Positions 19,609 through 29,309 of a DNA stretch of 64,000 nt are shown here, piece after piece (the stretch's first letter is position 1; each line of letters starts with the position of its first letter). The translations under genes and the position numbers were made by a program. Source of the DNA: Rhizobium sp. SEMIA4064 (GTDB taxonomy: Bacteria > Pseudomonadota > Alphaproteobacteria > Rhizobiales > Rhizobiaceae); the NCBI RefSeq assembly GCF_003025035.1, contig NZ_PYJN01000001.1:28501-92500 (forward strand), read 5' to 3'. The notes under the pieces were generated by a model. The model did no database searches and was not told the DNA's origin. It saw nothing but the letters and a program-made list of their open reading frames with translations.

Positions 19609-20520
19609 TTGAACTGGATCACGAATTACGTCCGCCCGCGGATCAATTCCATGCTGGGCCGCCGCGAAGTGCCGGAAAATCTCTGGATCAAGTGCCCGGA
19701 GACCGGCGAGATGGTCTTCCACAAGGATCTGGAAGACAATAAGTGGGTCATTCCCGCTTCCGGTTTTCATATGAAGATGCCGGCCAAGGCTCGCCTTGCC
19801 GATCTCTTCGACAATGGTGAATATGAAGCGCTGTCGCAGCCGAAGGTCGCGCAGGACCCGCTGAAGTTCCGCGATTCCAAGAAATATACCGACCGCCTGA
19901 AGGACAGCCGCGTCAAGACCGAGCAGGAAGACACGATTCTTGCCGGCGTCGGCAAGGTTCAAGGCCTGAAGCTCGTCGCTGTCGTGCATGAGTTCAATTT
20001 CATGGGCGGTTCGCTCGGCATCGCTGCAGGCGAAGCGATCGTCAAGGCGTTCGAACGCGCCATTTCCGAAAAGTGCCCGCTGGTGATGTTCCCTGCATCG
20101 GGCGGTGCGCGCATGCAGGAAGGCATTTTGTCCCTGATGCAGTTGCCGCGCACGACGGTCGCCGTCGACATGCTGAAGGAAGCCGGTCAGCCCTATATCG
20201 TCGTGCTGACCAATCCGACGACCGGCGGCGTCACGGCCTCCTACGCCATGCTCGGCGATGTCCATCTTGCGGAACCGGGTGCGGAAATCTGCTTTGCCGG
20301 CAAGCGCGTCATCGAACAGACGATTCGCGAAAAGCTGCCAGAAGGCTTCCAGACCTCGGAATATCTGCTTGAGCACGGTATGGTCGACATGGTCGTCAAG
20401 CGCCATGATATCCCCGACACCCTGGCAACGCTGCTGAGGATACTGACCAAGAAGCCGGCGAATGACGTATCTGCCAAGGACCTGAACGGCGCAGCACTGC
20501 CGATGGTGGCGAGAGCCTGA
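19609..20520 (+). CDS. accD: Acetyl-CoA carboxylase carboxyltransferase beta subunit (zinc ribbon degenerate)
   Basis: This 303-residue carboxyltransferase beta subunit works with AccA to move CO2 from carboxybiotin to acetyl-CoA, the first step of fatty-acid synthesis. It starts at a TTG (19609) eight bases after AGGAG. The core has [13 protein letters not shown], the oxyanion-forming SGGARMQEG and [15 protein letters not shown]. In E. coli the N-terminal zinc ribbon has four cysteines. Here only C29 (KCPETGE) remains, and the other positions are T32, I48 and S51, so zinc should not bind. I recall the same loss in other rhizobial AccD proteins. It sits between trpA and folC in one direction. 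Confidence 0.96.
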   Translation: MNWITNYVRPRINSMLGRREVPENLWIKCPETGEMVFHKDLEDNKWVIPASGFHMKMPAKARLADLFDNGEYEALSQPKVAQDPLKFRDSKKYTDRLKDSRVKTEQEDTILAGVGKVQGLKLVAVVHEFNFMGGSLGIAAGEAIVKAFERAISEKCPLVMFPASGGARMQEGILSLMQLPRTTVAVDMLKEAGQPYIVVLTNPTTGGVTASYAMLGDVHLAEPGAEICFAGKRVIEQTIREKLPEGFQTSEYLLEHGMVDMVVKRHDIPDTLATLLRILTKKPANDVSAKDLNGAALPMVARA

Positions 20521-20556
20521 CCTAAAACGGAATGGCCGAAAGGCGGAGGGTGCGGG

Positions 20557-21909
20557 ATGACGGCTATGGATCAATCCGCAATGAGCGAGGCGGCACGGGA
20601 AATCGACAAGCTGATGGGGCTGCATCCCAAAGGCTTCGATCTCTCGCTGGACAGAGTCACCCGGCTGCTCGACATTCTTGGCAATCCGCAAAAAAAGTTG
20701 CCGCCGGTGATCCATGTCGCCGGCACCAACGGTAAGGGTTCGGTGACGGCCTTCTGCCGCGCGCTTCTCGAGGCCGGCGGCCTGAGCGTGCATGTCCATA
20801 CCTCGCCGCATCTCGTCAATTGGCATGAGCGTTATCGCATCGGCGTCAAGGGCGGCCGCGGCAAGCTCGTCGACGACGCGGTCTTCGCCGATGTGCTGCG
20901 GCGGATTGCCGACGCCAATGCCGGCGAGAAGATCACGGTCTTCGAAATCCTGACCGCGGCCACTTTCATGCTGTTTTCCGAGCATCCGGCAGATGTCGCG
21001 ATTATCGAAGTCGGCCTCGGCGGCCGTTTCGACGCCACCAACGTTATTTCCGACCCGGCCGCTTCGGTCATCATGCCGATCTCGCTCGATCACCAGCCCT
21101 ATCTTGGCGACCGCGTCGAGCTGATCGCCGCCGAGAAGGCGGGGATCATGAAACCTGGTCGTCCGGTCGTCATCGGCCATCAGGAGTATGATGCCGCCCT
21201 GGACGTGCTGATATCGACGGCCGAGCGGCTGCGCTGCCCGACCGCGGTTTTCGGCCAGGATTTTTCCGCCCATGAGGAATATGGCCGGCTGGTCTATCAG
21301 GACGAGTTCGGGCTCGCCGACCTGCCGCTGCCGCGCCTGCTGGGCCGGCATCAATATGCCAATGCCGCCGCCGCCATCCGCGCCGTCAAGGCCGCGGGCT
21401 TCATCGTTACCGAGGTGATGATGGAAAAGGCGATGATGTCGATCGAATGGTCGGGTCGTCTGCAGCGGTTGACGGAGGGCAATTTGCTGCCGCACGCGCC
21501 GCAAGGCGCGGAAATCTGGGTCGATGGCGGTCACAATCCCGGCGCCGGCGAGGTCATTGCCGAAGCCATGGCCAATTTCGAAGAGCGTCAGCCGCGGCCG
21601 CTATTCCTGATCACCGGCATGATCAACACCAAGGATCCCGTCGGTTATTTCAAGGCGTTCACCGGCTTGGCGGAAAAGGTCTATTGCGTACCGATCCGCG
21701 GCAGCGAGTCGATGATCGACCCGGTGGTTCTGGCGGGCTCGGCCTACGATGCCGGCTTGGTGGCCGAGCCGATGTCGAGCGTCGGTCAGGCGCTGGATGC
21801 AATCAGAGAGCTGGCCATGCCCGATTTGCCGGCGCCGCGCATTCTGATCGGCGGCTCGCTCTATCTCGTCGGCGATGTCCTTGCCGATAACGGCACACCG
21901 CCAAAATGA
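20557..21909 (+). CDS. folC: Bifunctional folylpolyglutamate synthase / dihydrofolate synthase
   Basis: This 450-residue Mur-ligase-fold enzyme adds glutamate to dihydropteroate and to folates. The ATP-binding P-loop is HVAGTNGKGSVTAF (about residues 53-66). Other marks are the folate-binding TSPHLVNWHERYRI, VGLGGRFDATNV, and the C-terminal domain starting near WVDGGHNPGAGE, typical of the family. The ATG at 20557 is preceded by GGAGG about 8 bases upstream; an internal ATG at 20563 is also possible. It follows accD by 36 bp and is the last gene of the trp-acc-fol run, ending before a palindromic repeat region. Confidence 0.95.
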   Translation: MTAMDQSAMSEAAREIDKLMGLHPKGFDLSLDRVTRLLDILGNPQKKLPPVIHVAGTNGKGSVTAFCRALLEAGGLSVHVHTSPHLVNWHERYRIGVKGGRGKLVDDAVFADVLRRIADANAGEKITVFEILTAATFMLFSEHPADVAIIEVGLGGRFDATNVISDPAASVIMPISLDHQPYLGDRVELIAAEKAGIMKPGRPVVIGHQEYDAALDVLISTAERLRCPTAVFGQDFSAHEEYGRLVYQDEFGLADLPLPRLLGRHQYANAAAAIRAVKAAGFIVTEVMMEKAMMSIEWSGRLQRLTEGNLLPHAPQGAEIWVDGGHNPGAGEVIAEAMANFEERQPRPLFLITGMINTKDPVGYFKAFTGLAEKVYCVPIRGSESMIDPVVLAGSAYDAGLVAEPMSSVGQALDAIRELAMPDLPAPRILIGGSLYLVGDVLADNGTPPK

Positions 21910-21936
21910 TTCCGGTGAGGTGGTCATCAACCACCC

Positions 21937-22095
21937 GCCCTCGTGCTTCGAGACGAGCGCTGCGGGCCTCCTCGGCATGAGGGCTGACCTTTTCGCCCAG
22001 CCGCACTAGGGCTCATCATTCATCTCTGCGTTGCCGTTGCGACGAGCCCGCTCCATCCTCACCCTGAGGTGCGAAGCCTCGAAGGGCGAGGATGG
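21937..22095. repeat. Intergenic palindromic repeat region between folC and trxA
   Basis: Two separate hairpin-forming units are seen. The first is GCCCTCGTGC (21937-21946) against GCATGAGGGC (21975-21984). The second is CCATCCTC (22053-22060) against GAGGATGG (22088-22095), with an inner GAGG...CCTC. The second is of the type CCTCACCCTGAGG...CGAAGGGCGAGG, which is scattered through many alphaproteobacterial genomes. No coding sequence is supported here. Confidence 0.6.
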
Positions 22096-22114
22096 TCTGT
22101 GTTCTCCGACCAAC

Positions 22115-22141
22115 AAAAAGCCCGCACGAAGCGGGCTTTTT
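22115..22141. terminator. Bidirectional terminator between folC and trxA
   Basis: AAAAAGCCCGC (22115-22125) and GCGGGCTTTTT (22131-22141) form an 11-bp perfect stem with a 5-nt loop. It lies 22 bp downstream of trxA on the minus strand and can also stop folC transcription. Confidence 0.9.
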
Positions 22142-22162
22142 CATTCTCTCAGTCGATACCGA

Positions 22163-22483
22163 TCAAGCGGCGCTGGAAATCCAGCTCTGCAGGGCGGTCT
22201 TGGGAGCGGCGCCAACCTTGATGTCGGCAACTTCGCCGGCCTTGAACATGGCAAGCGTCGGGATCGAGCGAACGCCGAACTGGGCAGCCAGTTCCGGGTT
22301 TTCATCGATGTTGAGCTTGGCGACCTTCACCTTGCCTTCGAACTGTACAGCGAGCTCTTCGAGAGCAGGCGCGATCATCTTGCACGGACCGCACCATTCG
22401 GCCCAGAAATCAACGACGACAGGCTCTGCGGACTGCAGGACTTCGGCAGCGAAGTTGGAGGTATCGACTTTAACGGTAGCCAT
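22163..22483 (-). CDS. trxA: Thioredoxin 1
   Basis: This 106-residue classical thioredoxin is a cytosolic disulfide reductase recycled by thioredoxin reductase. It has the WCGPC active site (C31, C34) within [17 protein letters not shown], the conserved cis-Pro loop [10 protein letters not shown] and a normal full length. A good AAGGAG precedes the ATG (GGAGCAG just upstream on the minus strand). It is the last gene of the minus-strand run divL-tsaE/amgK-murU-addB-addA-trxA but has its own promoter candidate in the 75-bp gap after addA. Confidence 0.97.
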   Translation of the reverse strand: MATVKVDTSNFAAEVLQSAEPVVVDFWAEWCGPCKMIAPALEELAVQFEGKVKVAKLNIDENPELAAQFGVRSIPTLAMFKAGEVADIKVGAAPKTALQSWISSAA

Positions 22484-22517
22484 AGGCTGCTCCTTACCAG
22501 GATTTGCGGGTTGCTAG

Positions 22518-22547
22518 ATATGTGATGGTGCGGTGCCCAAATTTCAA
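22518..22547 (-). promoter_or_regulatory. Candidate trxA promoter
   Basis: On the minus strand TTGAAA (22547-22542), an 18-bp spacer and ACATAT (22523-22518) lie about 35-65 bp before the trxA ATG. The -35 is strong and the -10 moderate. Confidence 0.45.
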
Positions 22548-22558
22548 TATTTGGTATT

Positions 22559-25500
22559 TCACTTTGTTTTGAGCTCCGCAAGCGCCAATGCGAGCGCTTC
22601 TTGGGAGAGCGTATGGATCGAGGCGTTCTCGGTATAGACAAGCACGCAATCGATGCGTTTGCCGGGATAAAGCGGCGAAAGGATCTCGCGATAGATGGCA
22701 AGCTGTGCGCGGTGGGCGAAGGGAATCTCTTCGGCGACACGCGGCGGCACGCGATTCGTTTTGTAGTCGAGGATGACCACACGGTCGTCGAGTGCGGTCA
22801 GCCGGTCGATGCGGCCGGAGACGGCGTAGTTCTGATCGGCGAGCGTCAGCGTGCCCATGATCGAGACTTCGGCCTGGGCATGGGCGCTGAAAACGCCCTG
22901 CAGCTCTGGGTGCGACAGCAGCGCCATCACCGAGCCGATCAGCGCTTCGCGTTCGGCCTGCGGCCAGAAGCGCGCGGCTCGCTCGGCATAGCGCCGCGCG
23001 GCATCGGCGCGACCCGCCGGCGCGATCTCCGGCAAAGTCTGCAGCATGCGGTGAATGAAACGCCCCTTCTCCAAGGAGCGATCCGATTTGGCCTTCTCGG
23101 TGAACAAGGGTGAGGCGACAAGCAGATTGTCGGCCTCGTCGTCGATGATGGTGCCGGCACCGGAAGGGCTGAGCGGTCTGGGCAGGTTTCGCTGCGCCGG
23201 CAGCGGCCGGCACAGTCCCGCCGGCAACGCTCCTCGGTCCACAGCCGCTTCCACCTGTTCCATATGCTCGAAACTGCGCTCGACTTGGGTGACCCGCCAG
23301 CTCAATCCCTGCCATTCGCCGTCCGGTCCGGAGAAGGTGACAGGGGTGCAGCGCTCGCCATCCTGGCGCAGCGTCCGGGAAATCATAGCATGCCATGTAT
23401 CGGCGTTTTCGCGGATGCCGCGATAACCGCAGACGATCAGCCGATCGGCAGCCCGGGTCATGCCGACATAGAGCAGGCGGCGATATTCCTCCTCCGCTAG
23501 CGCTTGCAGCCTCGTCGCATCGGCCTGTGTCAGCGAGTTGGCGAGCGCGCTGACCGGCACCCAGACGGGCAGCGGGATTTCGCCCTTGCCGGTCTCGATC
23601 AGCCGCAGCTTGGGCAGATGCGTATGGGTAAAGGCTTTGCCGCCGCCATCGACGAGGAAGACGATCGGCGCTTCCAGGCCTTTGGAGGCATGCACCGTCA
23701 TGATGCGCACCTCGTTGCGGCCCTTATCCTGCTCACGCTTCACGGTCGGCGCTTCCAGCTCCAGCGTCGAGATGAAGGATTGCAAGCCCGGCAGGCCGGA
23801 GGTTTCGTGGTCCAGTGTGAAGGTCAGGAATTCATCGAGGATGTCGCTGACTTCGGTGCCGAGCCGCGCCAAGAACTGCCGCCGGCCACCGAAGCTGCCG
23901 AGAACGCGCGCGTAGAAGTCATGCACGGACAGGCTTTTAGACAGTGCCAAGAAGGTTTTCAGCCGGTCGACCGCATGGCGGAAGCGCTCATTGCCGTCGT
24001 CGGCGAATCTCTGCAGATGGCTCCAGACGCTTTCATCATCGCCACGATAGGCCGCGACCGCGAAAACATCGTCTTCGCCGAGATCGAACAGAGGGCTTTT
24101 CAAAAGTGCCGCCAGCGAAAGATCGTCTTCCGGCAGCAGCAGGAAACGGCCAAGCGCCAAAAGGTCCTGGATAGCAATGTGGCTGGTCAGCACCAGACGG
24201 TCGGCACCGGCGACGGGGATATTGTTGCGCCGCTTCAATGCTCGGGTCAGCGCGTTGACGAAGCTGTCGCGCTTGCGCACCAGCACAAGGATATCGCCGG
24301 CCTCGATGAAGCGGGCCTTTCCCTTCTCGATGATCGTCTCGCGGCCAATGATGTTGCCGATCGTCTGAGCCATTCGCCGCGCCAGGATCGCCGCCGGCGC
24401 ACTTTCCGGCGCCGAATCGAAGGGAGCCGTCCAGTCTTCTTCCTTCGCCAGTGGCTCCGGCGCAATCATCTCCCAGAGATCGACGGCGCCAGGATGACCG
24501 ATGCGGCTGGAGCGGTGCACGACCGGCTCGGCGGCGGCGCTGAGGCCGCGGGCGTTCTCGGGCGCCGTGAAGACATGGTCGACGGCAGCCAGCACATCGG
24601 CGGTCGAACGGAAGGAGAGCGGCAGGCGGATCGATGAAAACTGCTGGCCGCTGCTATCCACGCGCCTCCGCGTGCGATCGCTTTCCTCGGAGAACCGCTC
24701 GGGCCGCGCGCCCTGGAAGGAATAGATCGACTGCTTTTCGTCACCGACTGCGAAGATGGTCCTGAGGGTCGGGCGCGCGCTTTCGCCGGAGAAGAAGTCT
24801 TCTGCCAGCGATTGGATGACGCTCCACTGGATAGGACTAGTGTCCTGCGCCTCGTCGACGAGGATATGGTCTATGCCCTGGTCCAGCTTGTAGTGGATCC
24901 AGGGGCCGACATCTTTCTTGGTCAGGAGATCGGCGGTGCGGGTGATCAGGTCTTCGAAATCGAGCTGGCTGCGCCGCTTCTTCAATTCCTCATAGTCGCG
25001 GTTCAGCCGGTCGGCGAGTGTGAGCGCTGCCCGTGTGGCGCGATACATTCGCATCAGCTTCAGCCGGTCGCGACAGGCGACGACATGGGCGCGGGCGGCG
25101 GCAACGGCGTCGGCCAGCTCAGGCGCATCCGCCAGCATCGCCTTGACGAAAAACTGGCTATCCGACTTCGGTTCGCCCTTGGCGGTCAGCATGACCTTTT
25201 CGAGGATCTCCGCGCGGGCGATCGGGTTTGCCTCGCGTTTGGCAAGGCGTAGCCCGTAGGCGATATCCTGAGCTTTAGCCCCGCCCTTCAGATCGGCAAG
25301 GCTGAGATAAAGCTCCAGCGTCGAGCCGGAAAGGCCGGGCAGCGGCCAATATTGCTCCGCGATCCCGGCTTCCGTATCCTCAGGAGAAAGACCGAGCCGG
25401 GCGAGCAACGCAGCCTCGACGCCGCCCTTTCGTTCGGCTTCCGCCGTGAAGCGCCTGATAGCGTTGCGGTTGGCGACGATCTCGCCAAGCAATGTCTCCA

Positions 25501-26125
25501 AGCCTGATTCATCACCGAGATCAAGCACATAGGCGAAGGCCTCGGCAAGCTCGGCATTCGGATGTTGCGGCGTTGCCGTCAGCAGCGATCGACGGGCATC
25601 ATCCAGCAGGGTTGCCGCGGCCCGATCGTCGAGAACGGAGAAATGGCCGGCGACATTGGCTTCCAGCGGGAATTGATGCAGCAGCGCCTCGCAGAAGGCG
25701 TGAATCGTCTGGATTTTCAGACCGCCCGGCGTCTCCAATGCCTTGGCAAAGAGGCGGCGTGCCTCGGCAAGCTTCAAGAGACCCGGTTCCGCACCTTCGA
25801 TCTCGGCGATCCGCGCCTTCAGCTCTTCGTCCGGCAACGTTGCCCAGGCGGCCAGCCGATCGAAGACGCGGTTCGACATTTCGGAAGCGGCGGCCTTGGT
25901 GTAGGTGAGGCAGAGAATGGCCGACGGCCGCGCGCCGGCAAGCAACAGGCGGATGACGCGCTGCGTCAGGACATGCGTCTTGCCGGAACCGGCATTGGCC
26001 GAGACCCAGGCGGATCGTTCCGGATCGGAGGCAATGGATTGCTGCACCGTCGTCCAGCCGATCCAGACGCCGGGATCGTCGCTGTCGGGCAGGGCGGCCA
26101 GCTCGCCGTTGGAAAGCTCATTCAT
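22559..26125 (-). CDS. addA: Double-strand break repair helicase-nuclease AddA
   Basis: This 1188-residue protein is the UvrD-like helicase and nuclease subunit of the AddAB complex, which resects double-strand breaks and loads RecA at Chi-type sites. Walker A is SANAGSGKTHVLTQ (about 43-56). DEAQDTSPIQW (motif II) and VHASKGLEAPIVFLVDGGG are present, and the C-terminal RecB-family nuclease motif is ILDYKTNRVPP. The chosen ATG at 26125 (MNELSNGEL) overlaps the addB stop by 8 bp. A frame extension to 26200 is possible but would run deep into addB. Confidence 0.95.
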   Translation of the reverse strand: MNELSNGELAALPDSDDPGVWIGWTTVQQSIASDPERSAWVSANAGSGKTHVLTQRVIRLLLAGARPSAILCLTYTKAAASEMSNRVFDRLAAWATLPDEELKARIAEIEGAEPGLLKLAEARRLFAKALETPGGLKIQTIHAFCEALLHQFPLEANVAGHFSVLDDRAAATLLDDARRSLLTATPQHPNAELAEAFAYVLDLGDESGLETLLGEIVANRNAIRRFTAEAERKGGVEAALLARLGLSPEDTEAGIAEQYWPLPGLSGSTLELYLSLADLKGGAKAQDIAYGLRLAKREANPIARAEILEKVMLTAKGEPKSDSQFFVKAMLADAPELADAVAAARAHVVACRDRLKLMRMYRATRAALTLADRLNRDYEELKKRRSQLDFEDLITRTADLLTKKDVGPWIHYKLDQGIDHILVDEAQDTSPIQWSVIQSLAEDFFSGESARPTLRTIFAVGDEKQSIYSFQGARPERFSEESDRTRRRVDSSGQQFSSIRLPLSFRSTADVLAAVDHVFTAPENARGLSAAAEPVVHRSSRIGHPGAVDLWEMIAPEPLAKEEDWTAPFDSAPESAPAAILARRMAQTIGNIIGRETIIEKGKARFIEAGDILVLVRKRDSFVNALTRALKRRNNIPVAGADRLVLTSHIAIQDLLALGRFLLLPEDDLSLAALLKSPLFDLGEDDVFAVAAYRGDDESVWSHLQRFADDGNERFRHAVDRLKTFLALSKSLSVHDFYARVLGSFGGRRQFLARLGTEVSDILDEFLTFTLDHETSGLPGLQSFISTLELEAPTVKREQDKGRNEVRIMTVHASKGLEAPIVFLVDGGGKAFTHTHLPKLRLIETGKGEIPLPVWVPVSALANSLTQADATRLQALAEEEYRRLLYVGMTRAADRLIVCGYRGIRENADTWHAMISRTLRQDGERCTPVTFSGPDGEWQGLSWRVTQVERSFEHMEQVEAAVDRGALPAGLCRPLPAQRNLPRPLSPSGAGTIIDDEADNLLVASPLFTEKAKSDRSLEKGRFIHRMLQTLPEIAPAGRADAARRYAERAARFWPQAEREALIGSVMALLSHPELQGVFSAHAQAEVSIMGTLTLADQNYAVSGRIDRLTALDDRVVILDYKTNRVPPRVAEEIPFAHRAQLAIYREILSPLYPGKRIDCVLVYTENASIHTLSQEALALALAELKTK

Positions 26126-29100
26126 CGCCGCCTCCCTCCTGCTCGGTCTCCGCCGTCGACCATTCGGAGACGCGGGCGAGGTGATCGTAGTCGCCGCCAT
26201 ATTCGAATTGCTGGGCAGGGATCAGCCGTGACGAGAAGCCCTTTTCGCCGGATTGTAGCAGGGTGACGAATTTGACGAGCTGGTCCATCGACTCCTCGGC
26301 CAGATCCATAGCCGACTTTGTTTCCGTCTTGCCGCCGCGGCCGGAAAGTTCGTTGTTGACCTGATCGACCTTGAAGCGGTCGCCAGGCCTCAGCCGGACA
26401 TAGAGCAGGTTTTCCGGAACGAGCGGGCCGACATTGCGGAAAGCGCCAGCCTTGAGGGCATAGGCTTCCAGCGCCAATTGCGGATCGAGCAGCGCGCGGG
26501 CCTGCGCCGGGGAGGGATTATAGCCGGTCTTGTAGTCGATGATATCGGCGGCTTTGCTGCCTTTGAAATCGATGCGGTCGGCAACGCCGGTCAGGCGAAT
26601 GCCGATCGGCTCGATCTCGACGCCGGCCGGCACTTCCGTTGCCGTCGTGCGGATCTCCGGTCGCCGTTCCGTTTCCCAGGCGAGGAAGGCGCGGGCCACT
26701 TCGCGGAAACGCGGCCGCCAGACGCTGTCGATATGAACAGGCAGTTGTTCGGCATCGAAAAGCTCGGCGACGATACGATCCATAGCCAGCGAGGCATCCG
26801 GTGTTCCCGCGATATGACCCTCACGGATAAAGCGATCGATGATCTTGTGATAGAGCGTGCCGCGCTCCGCCGGGCCGGGATCGCGGTTGAAGGGAGCGAT
26901 CGGGTCGAGCCGCAGGACGCGTCGGGCGTAGATCGCATAGGGATCGCGGCGAAGGCGGCCAACCTCGCTGAAGGAATAGCTTTTCGGCTGCAGCTCGGCC
27001 GGCGGTTTCGGAGAGGGCCTTGCCGCCGGGGCCTGGTTTTCGCCCTCGTCGATCATGCCGGCCCAGTGGCGGTATTGATCTCCGCGCGCCTTCAATTCTC
27101 CGGCAAATGTCTTGCCGCCCAGCGCCATCAGCCGCTGCAGCCATCGCGACGCCACCGTCGGGGTCGAGCCCTGTCGCAGTGCACGCGAATAGATCAGGTC
27201 GCGCGTCCCGTTCGCCATTTCAAAATCGTGGGCGAGCTGACCGATGCGGCGCTCCGGCGGCTCCAGGCCGATCTCGGTCTTCATCGTGCGGGAGATGAAG
27301 GGATTGTTGGCGGTCTGGCCCGGCCAGGAGCCCTCGTTGAGCCCGCCGAGAATCAGCGTATCGACGCTTTGCAGGCGCGCTTCCAGCGTACCGAAGATGA
27401 ATAGGCGAGGATGGCTCAGCGCCCGCGGCTTGACTGCCTGACCGGCGGAGAGCGCAGCCATGATATCGATCCACTGCGGCCCATCCGCTTCGAGCTGGCC
27501 GTCGGTGTCCATGACCTCCTTCAGTAAGCTCGCCAGCGTATCGCCGGCCTCACCGGACCAGAGTCCGGCCAGATTGCCACGCTCATCAGCGGCAACGGCC
27601 TCAAGGGCGCGTCCCGTCCGGTCGGCCCATTCGGACAGCGTGGGAAGTCCGGCGGATGAGGGCGATAGCGCGGAAGCCAGCGGCTCGCATGCCATAGTGA
27701 TCTTTCGAGCCAACGCGTGTGCGTGCCCTACGGCTTCCGAGGACAGGGATTTGCGCCACTGCGGCGGATGACGGTCCATCGCCTGTTCGGTGAGCTGCCG
27801 GTCGAGCAGGGACTCCAGCGTGCCGATATCGACATCGGCGATGCCGCCTCTCAAGGCGAGGATTTCCAGCGCATCGACGCCAAGCTGCAACGCATCCGGG
27901 CCAAGGCCGAAACGGGCGAGGGGATGCTTGATGAGCGAGACGATAGCAACGGGATCGCCCGGGCGAAGCGTCGCCTCCAGCAGCAATTGCAGCAGCGCCC
28001 CTTGCGGCGTGGCGGCAAGCGGCGTGCCGGCCGAATCGTCGGCGGTGATGCCGAAGCGGGCGAGCTCCGCCGTCACCCGCCGCGCGAGGTTGCGGTCCGG
28101 TGTGATCAATGCCGCTTGGCTCTCGCCGCCGTTGCGCCCCGGTTTCTCCAGCGCGAGCCGCAAGGCGATGGCGATTGCCGTGGCCTCCTCGCGCTCGTTC
28201 GTAGCCTCGATCAGCGCGACCTCGGCGAAGGCTCGTGCAATAGCGTCCGGCGCCAGTGTTTTTTGCCATGCACCCCAGCCGCTGGTCGCTTTCGCCGGCG
28301 CCAACGCGCGCGACAGGACCTCGGCGCGCATTTGCATGCTCTCCGGCGCTTCGGCGACGGTTTCCACGTCGCTTCGTTCCACGCGCAGCCGCTTCAACAG
28401 CAGCGACAGGCCATATTGCGAATGGCTGCGCGTTGTCGGATCGACCCTTCCGCTGGTGCTCGTCTCCGGGGCCACAAGCCGCCAATCCTCTTCCGGCATC
28501 GTGAGATCGAGGCCCGGCAGCACGATGACGCCCTGCGGCAGCGAGGCGACGGCGGCAATCAGCTCTGCCGTTGCCGGCACGGAACCGGTGGAACCGGCGA
28601 TGATGATCGGTCCGGCATGCTGCACCGTGGCGAGCCGCTGCGCTTCGGCACGCAGGATGGCATTGCGGTGCCGGGCGGGCGAGGATTTGCCCAGTTCTTC
28701 CAGCCGTGCCGGCCAGAAGGCGCTGGCGATCTGCAGGAATTCGGCCGTCAGTTGCCACCAAAGCGCATGGTCTTCGGCGCTGAGATTGCCAAGATCGGCC
28801 CAGTCGCGATCCTCGGTCTCGATGGAATCGATAAGTTCGGCCAGATTGCGTGCCAACCAGATGGCATCCGCCGGGCTTGCCGGAGCGACGAGCGGCGAAT
28901 CCGAATGAATGTCACGGACGATCTGCGGCAGCCTGTTACGCCAGGCAAGGATCAGCCGCGCCAGTTCCAGGAGCCGCGCGGTATTGGCGAGCGGCTGCGC
29001 CAGATCGGCGGTGGCGGGCAGTGCCTCTTCGAAATAGCCGCTATCGTCGTCGGTCTCGCCGAGCGGGCGGATCACCGGCAGGATCGCGGAGCGACCGCCG

Positions 29101-29306
29101 AGCAGATCGACGAATTCCGAACGCAGCACGCGCGCGGCACGCCTTGTCGGCAGGAAGATGGTGACCTTGGCAAGCGATAGCGGATCGCCGGGATCGTGGC
29201 GAAAGTGCTCGGTCAGCCGGCCGTCGCAGAGCGCGCTGGCAAGGGTCCTCAGAAAGGGCAGGCCTGCCGGGATCGTCAGAATACGTTGCCGGTGCCCGCC
29301 CGTCAT
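26118..29306 (-). CDS. addB: Double-strand break repair protein AddB (alphaproteobacterial type)
   Basis: This 1062-residue protein is the second AddAB subunit. The N-terminal half is an inactivated helicase-like region (ILTIPAGLPFLRTLASAL near the start, TIFLPTRRAARVLRSEF, TLILGGLNEGSWPG). The C-terminal RecB-type nuclease domain has RGTLYHKIIDRFI and the catalytic ADIIDYKTGYNPSPAQA. It shows no obvious cysteine cluster of the kind that holds the Fe-S staple in Bacillus AddB. The ATG at 29306 is 3 bp from the stop of the preceding murU-like gene, and its stop overlaps addA, so the genes are one operon. Confidence 0.93.
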   Translation of the reverse strand: MTGGHRQRILTIPAGLPFLRTLASALCDGRLTEHFRHDPGDPLSLAKVTIFLPTRRAARVLRSEFVDLLGGRSAILPVIRPLGETDDDSGYFEEALPATADLAQPLANTARLLELARLILAWRNRLPQIVRDIHSDSPLVAPASPADAIWLARNLAELIDSIETEDRDWADLGNLSAEDHALWWQLTAEFLQIASAFWPARLEELGKSSPARHRNAILRAEAQRLATVQHAGPIIIAGSTGSVPATAELIAAVASLPQGVIVLPGLDLTMPEEDWRLVAPETSTSGRVDPTTRSHSQYGLSLLLKRLRVERSDVETVAEAPESMQMRAEVLSRALAPAKATSGWGAWQKTLAPDAIARAFAEVALIEATNEREEATAIAIALRLALEKPGRNGGESQAALITPDRNLARRVTAELARFGITADDSAGTPLAATPQGALLQLLLEATLRPGDPVAIVSLIKHPLARFGLGPDALQLGVDALEILALRGGIADVDIGTLESLLDRQLTEQAMDRHPPQWRKSLSSEAVGHAHALARKITMACEPLASALSPSSAGLPTLSEWADRTGRALEAVAADERGNLAGLWSGEAGDTLASLLKEVMDTDGQLEADGPQWIDIMAALSAGQAVKPRALSHPRLFIFGTLEARLQSVDTLILGGLNEGSWPGQTANNPFISRTMKTEIGLEPPERRIGQLAHDFEMANGTRDLIYSRALRQGSTPTVASRWLQRLMALGGKTFAGELKARGDQYRHWAGMIDEGENQAPAARPSPKPPAELQPKSYSFSEVGRLRRDPYAIYARRVLRLDPIAPFNRDPGPAERGTLYHKIIDRFIREGHIAGTPDASLAMDRIVAELFDAEQLPVHIDSVWRPRFREVARAFLAWETERRPEIRTTATEVPAGVEIEPIGIRLTGVADRIDFKGSKAADIIDYKTGYNPSPAQARALLDPQLALEAYALKAGAFRNVGPLVPENLLYVRLRPGDRFKVDQVNNELSGRGGKTETKSAMDLAEESMDQLVKFVTLLQSGEKGFSSRLIPAQQFEYGGDYDHLARVSEWSTAETEQEGGGDE

Positions 29307-29309
29307 CCG

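Noticed and set aside
19594..21534. Very long open frame (646 codons) on the minus strand opposite accD and folC
   Set aside because: The plus-strand genes have full family motifs. The antisense frame has no recognisable domain and follows from GC-rich third-position bias.
27717..29180. Long plus-strand frames opposite addB and, similarly, opposite divL (31578-33191) and ahcY (34279-36033)
   Set aside because: They mirror real minus-strand genes, have biased Arg/Ala/Asp composition and no motifs or start signals.
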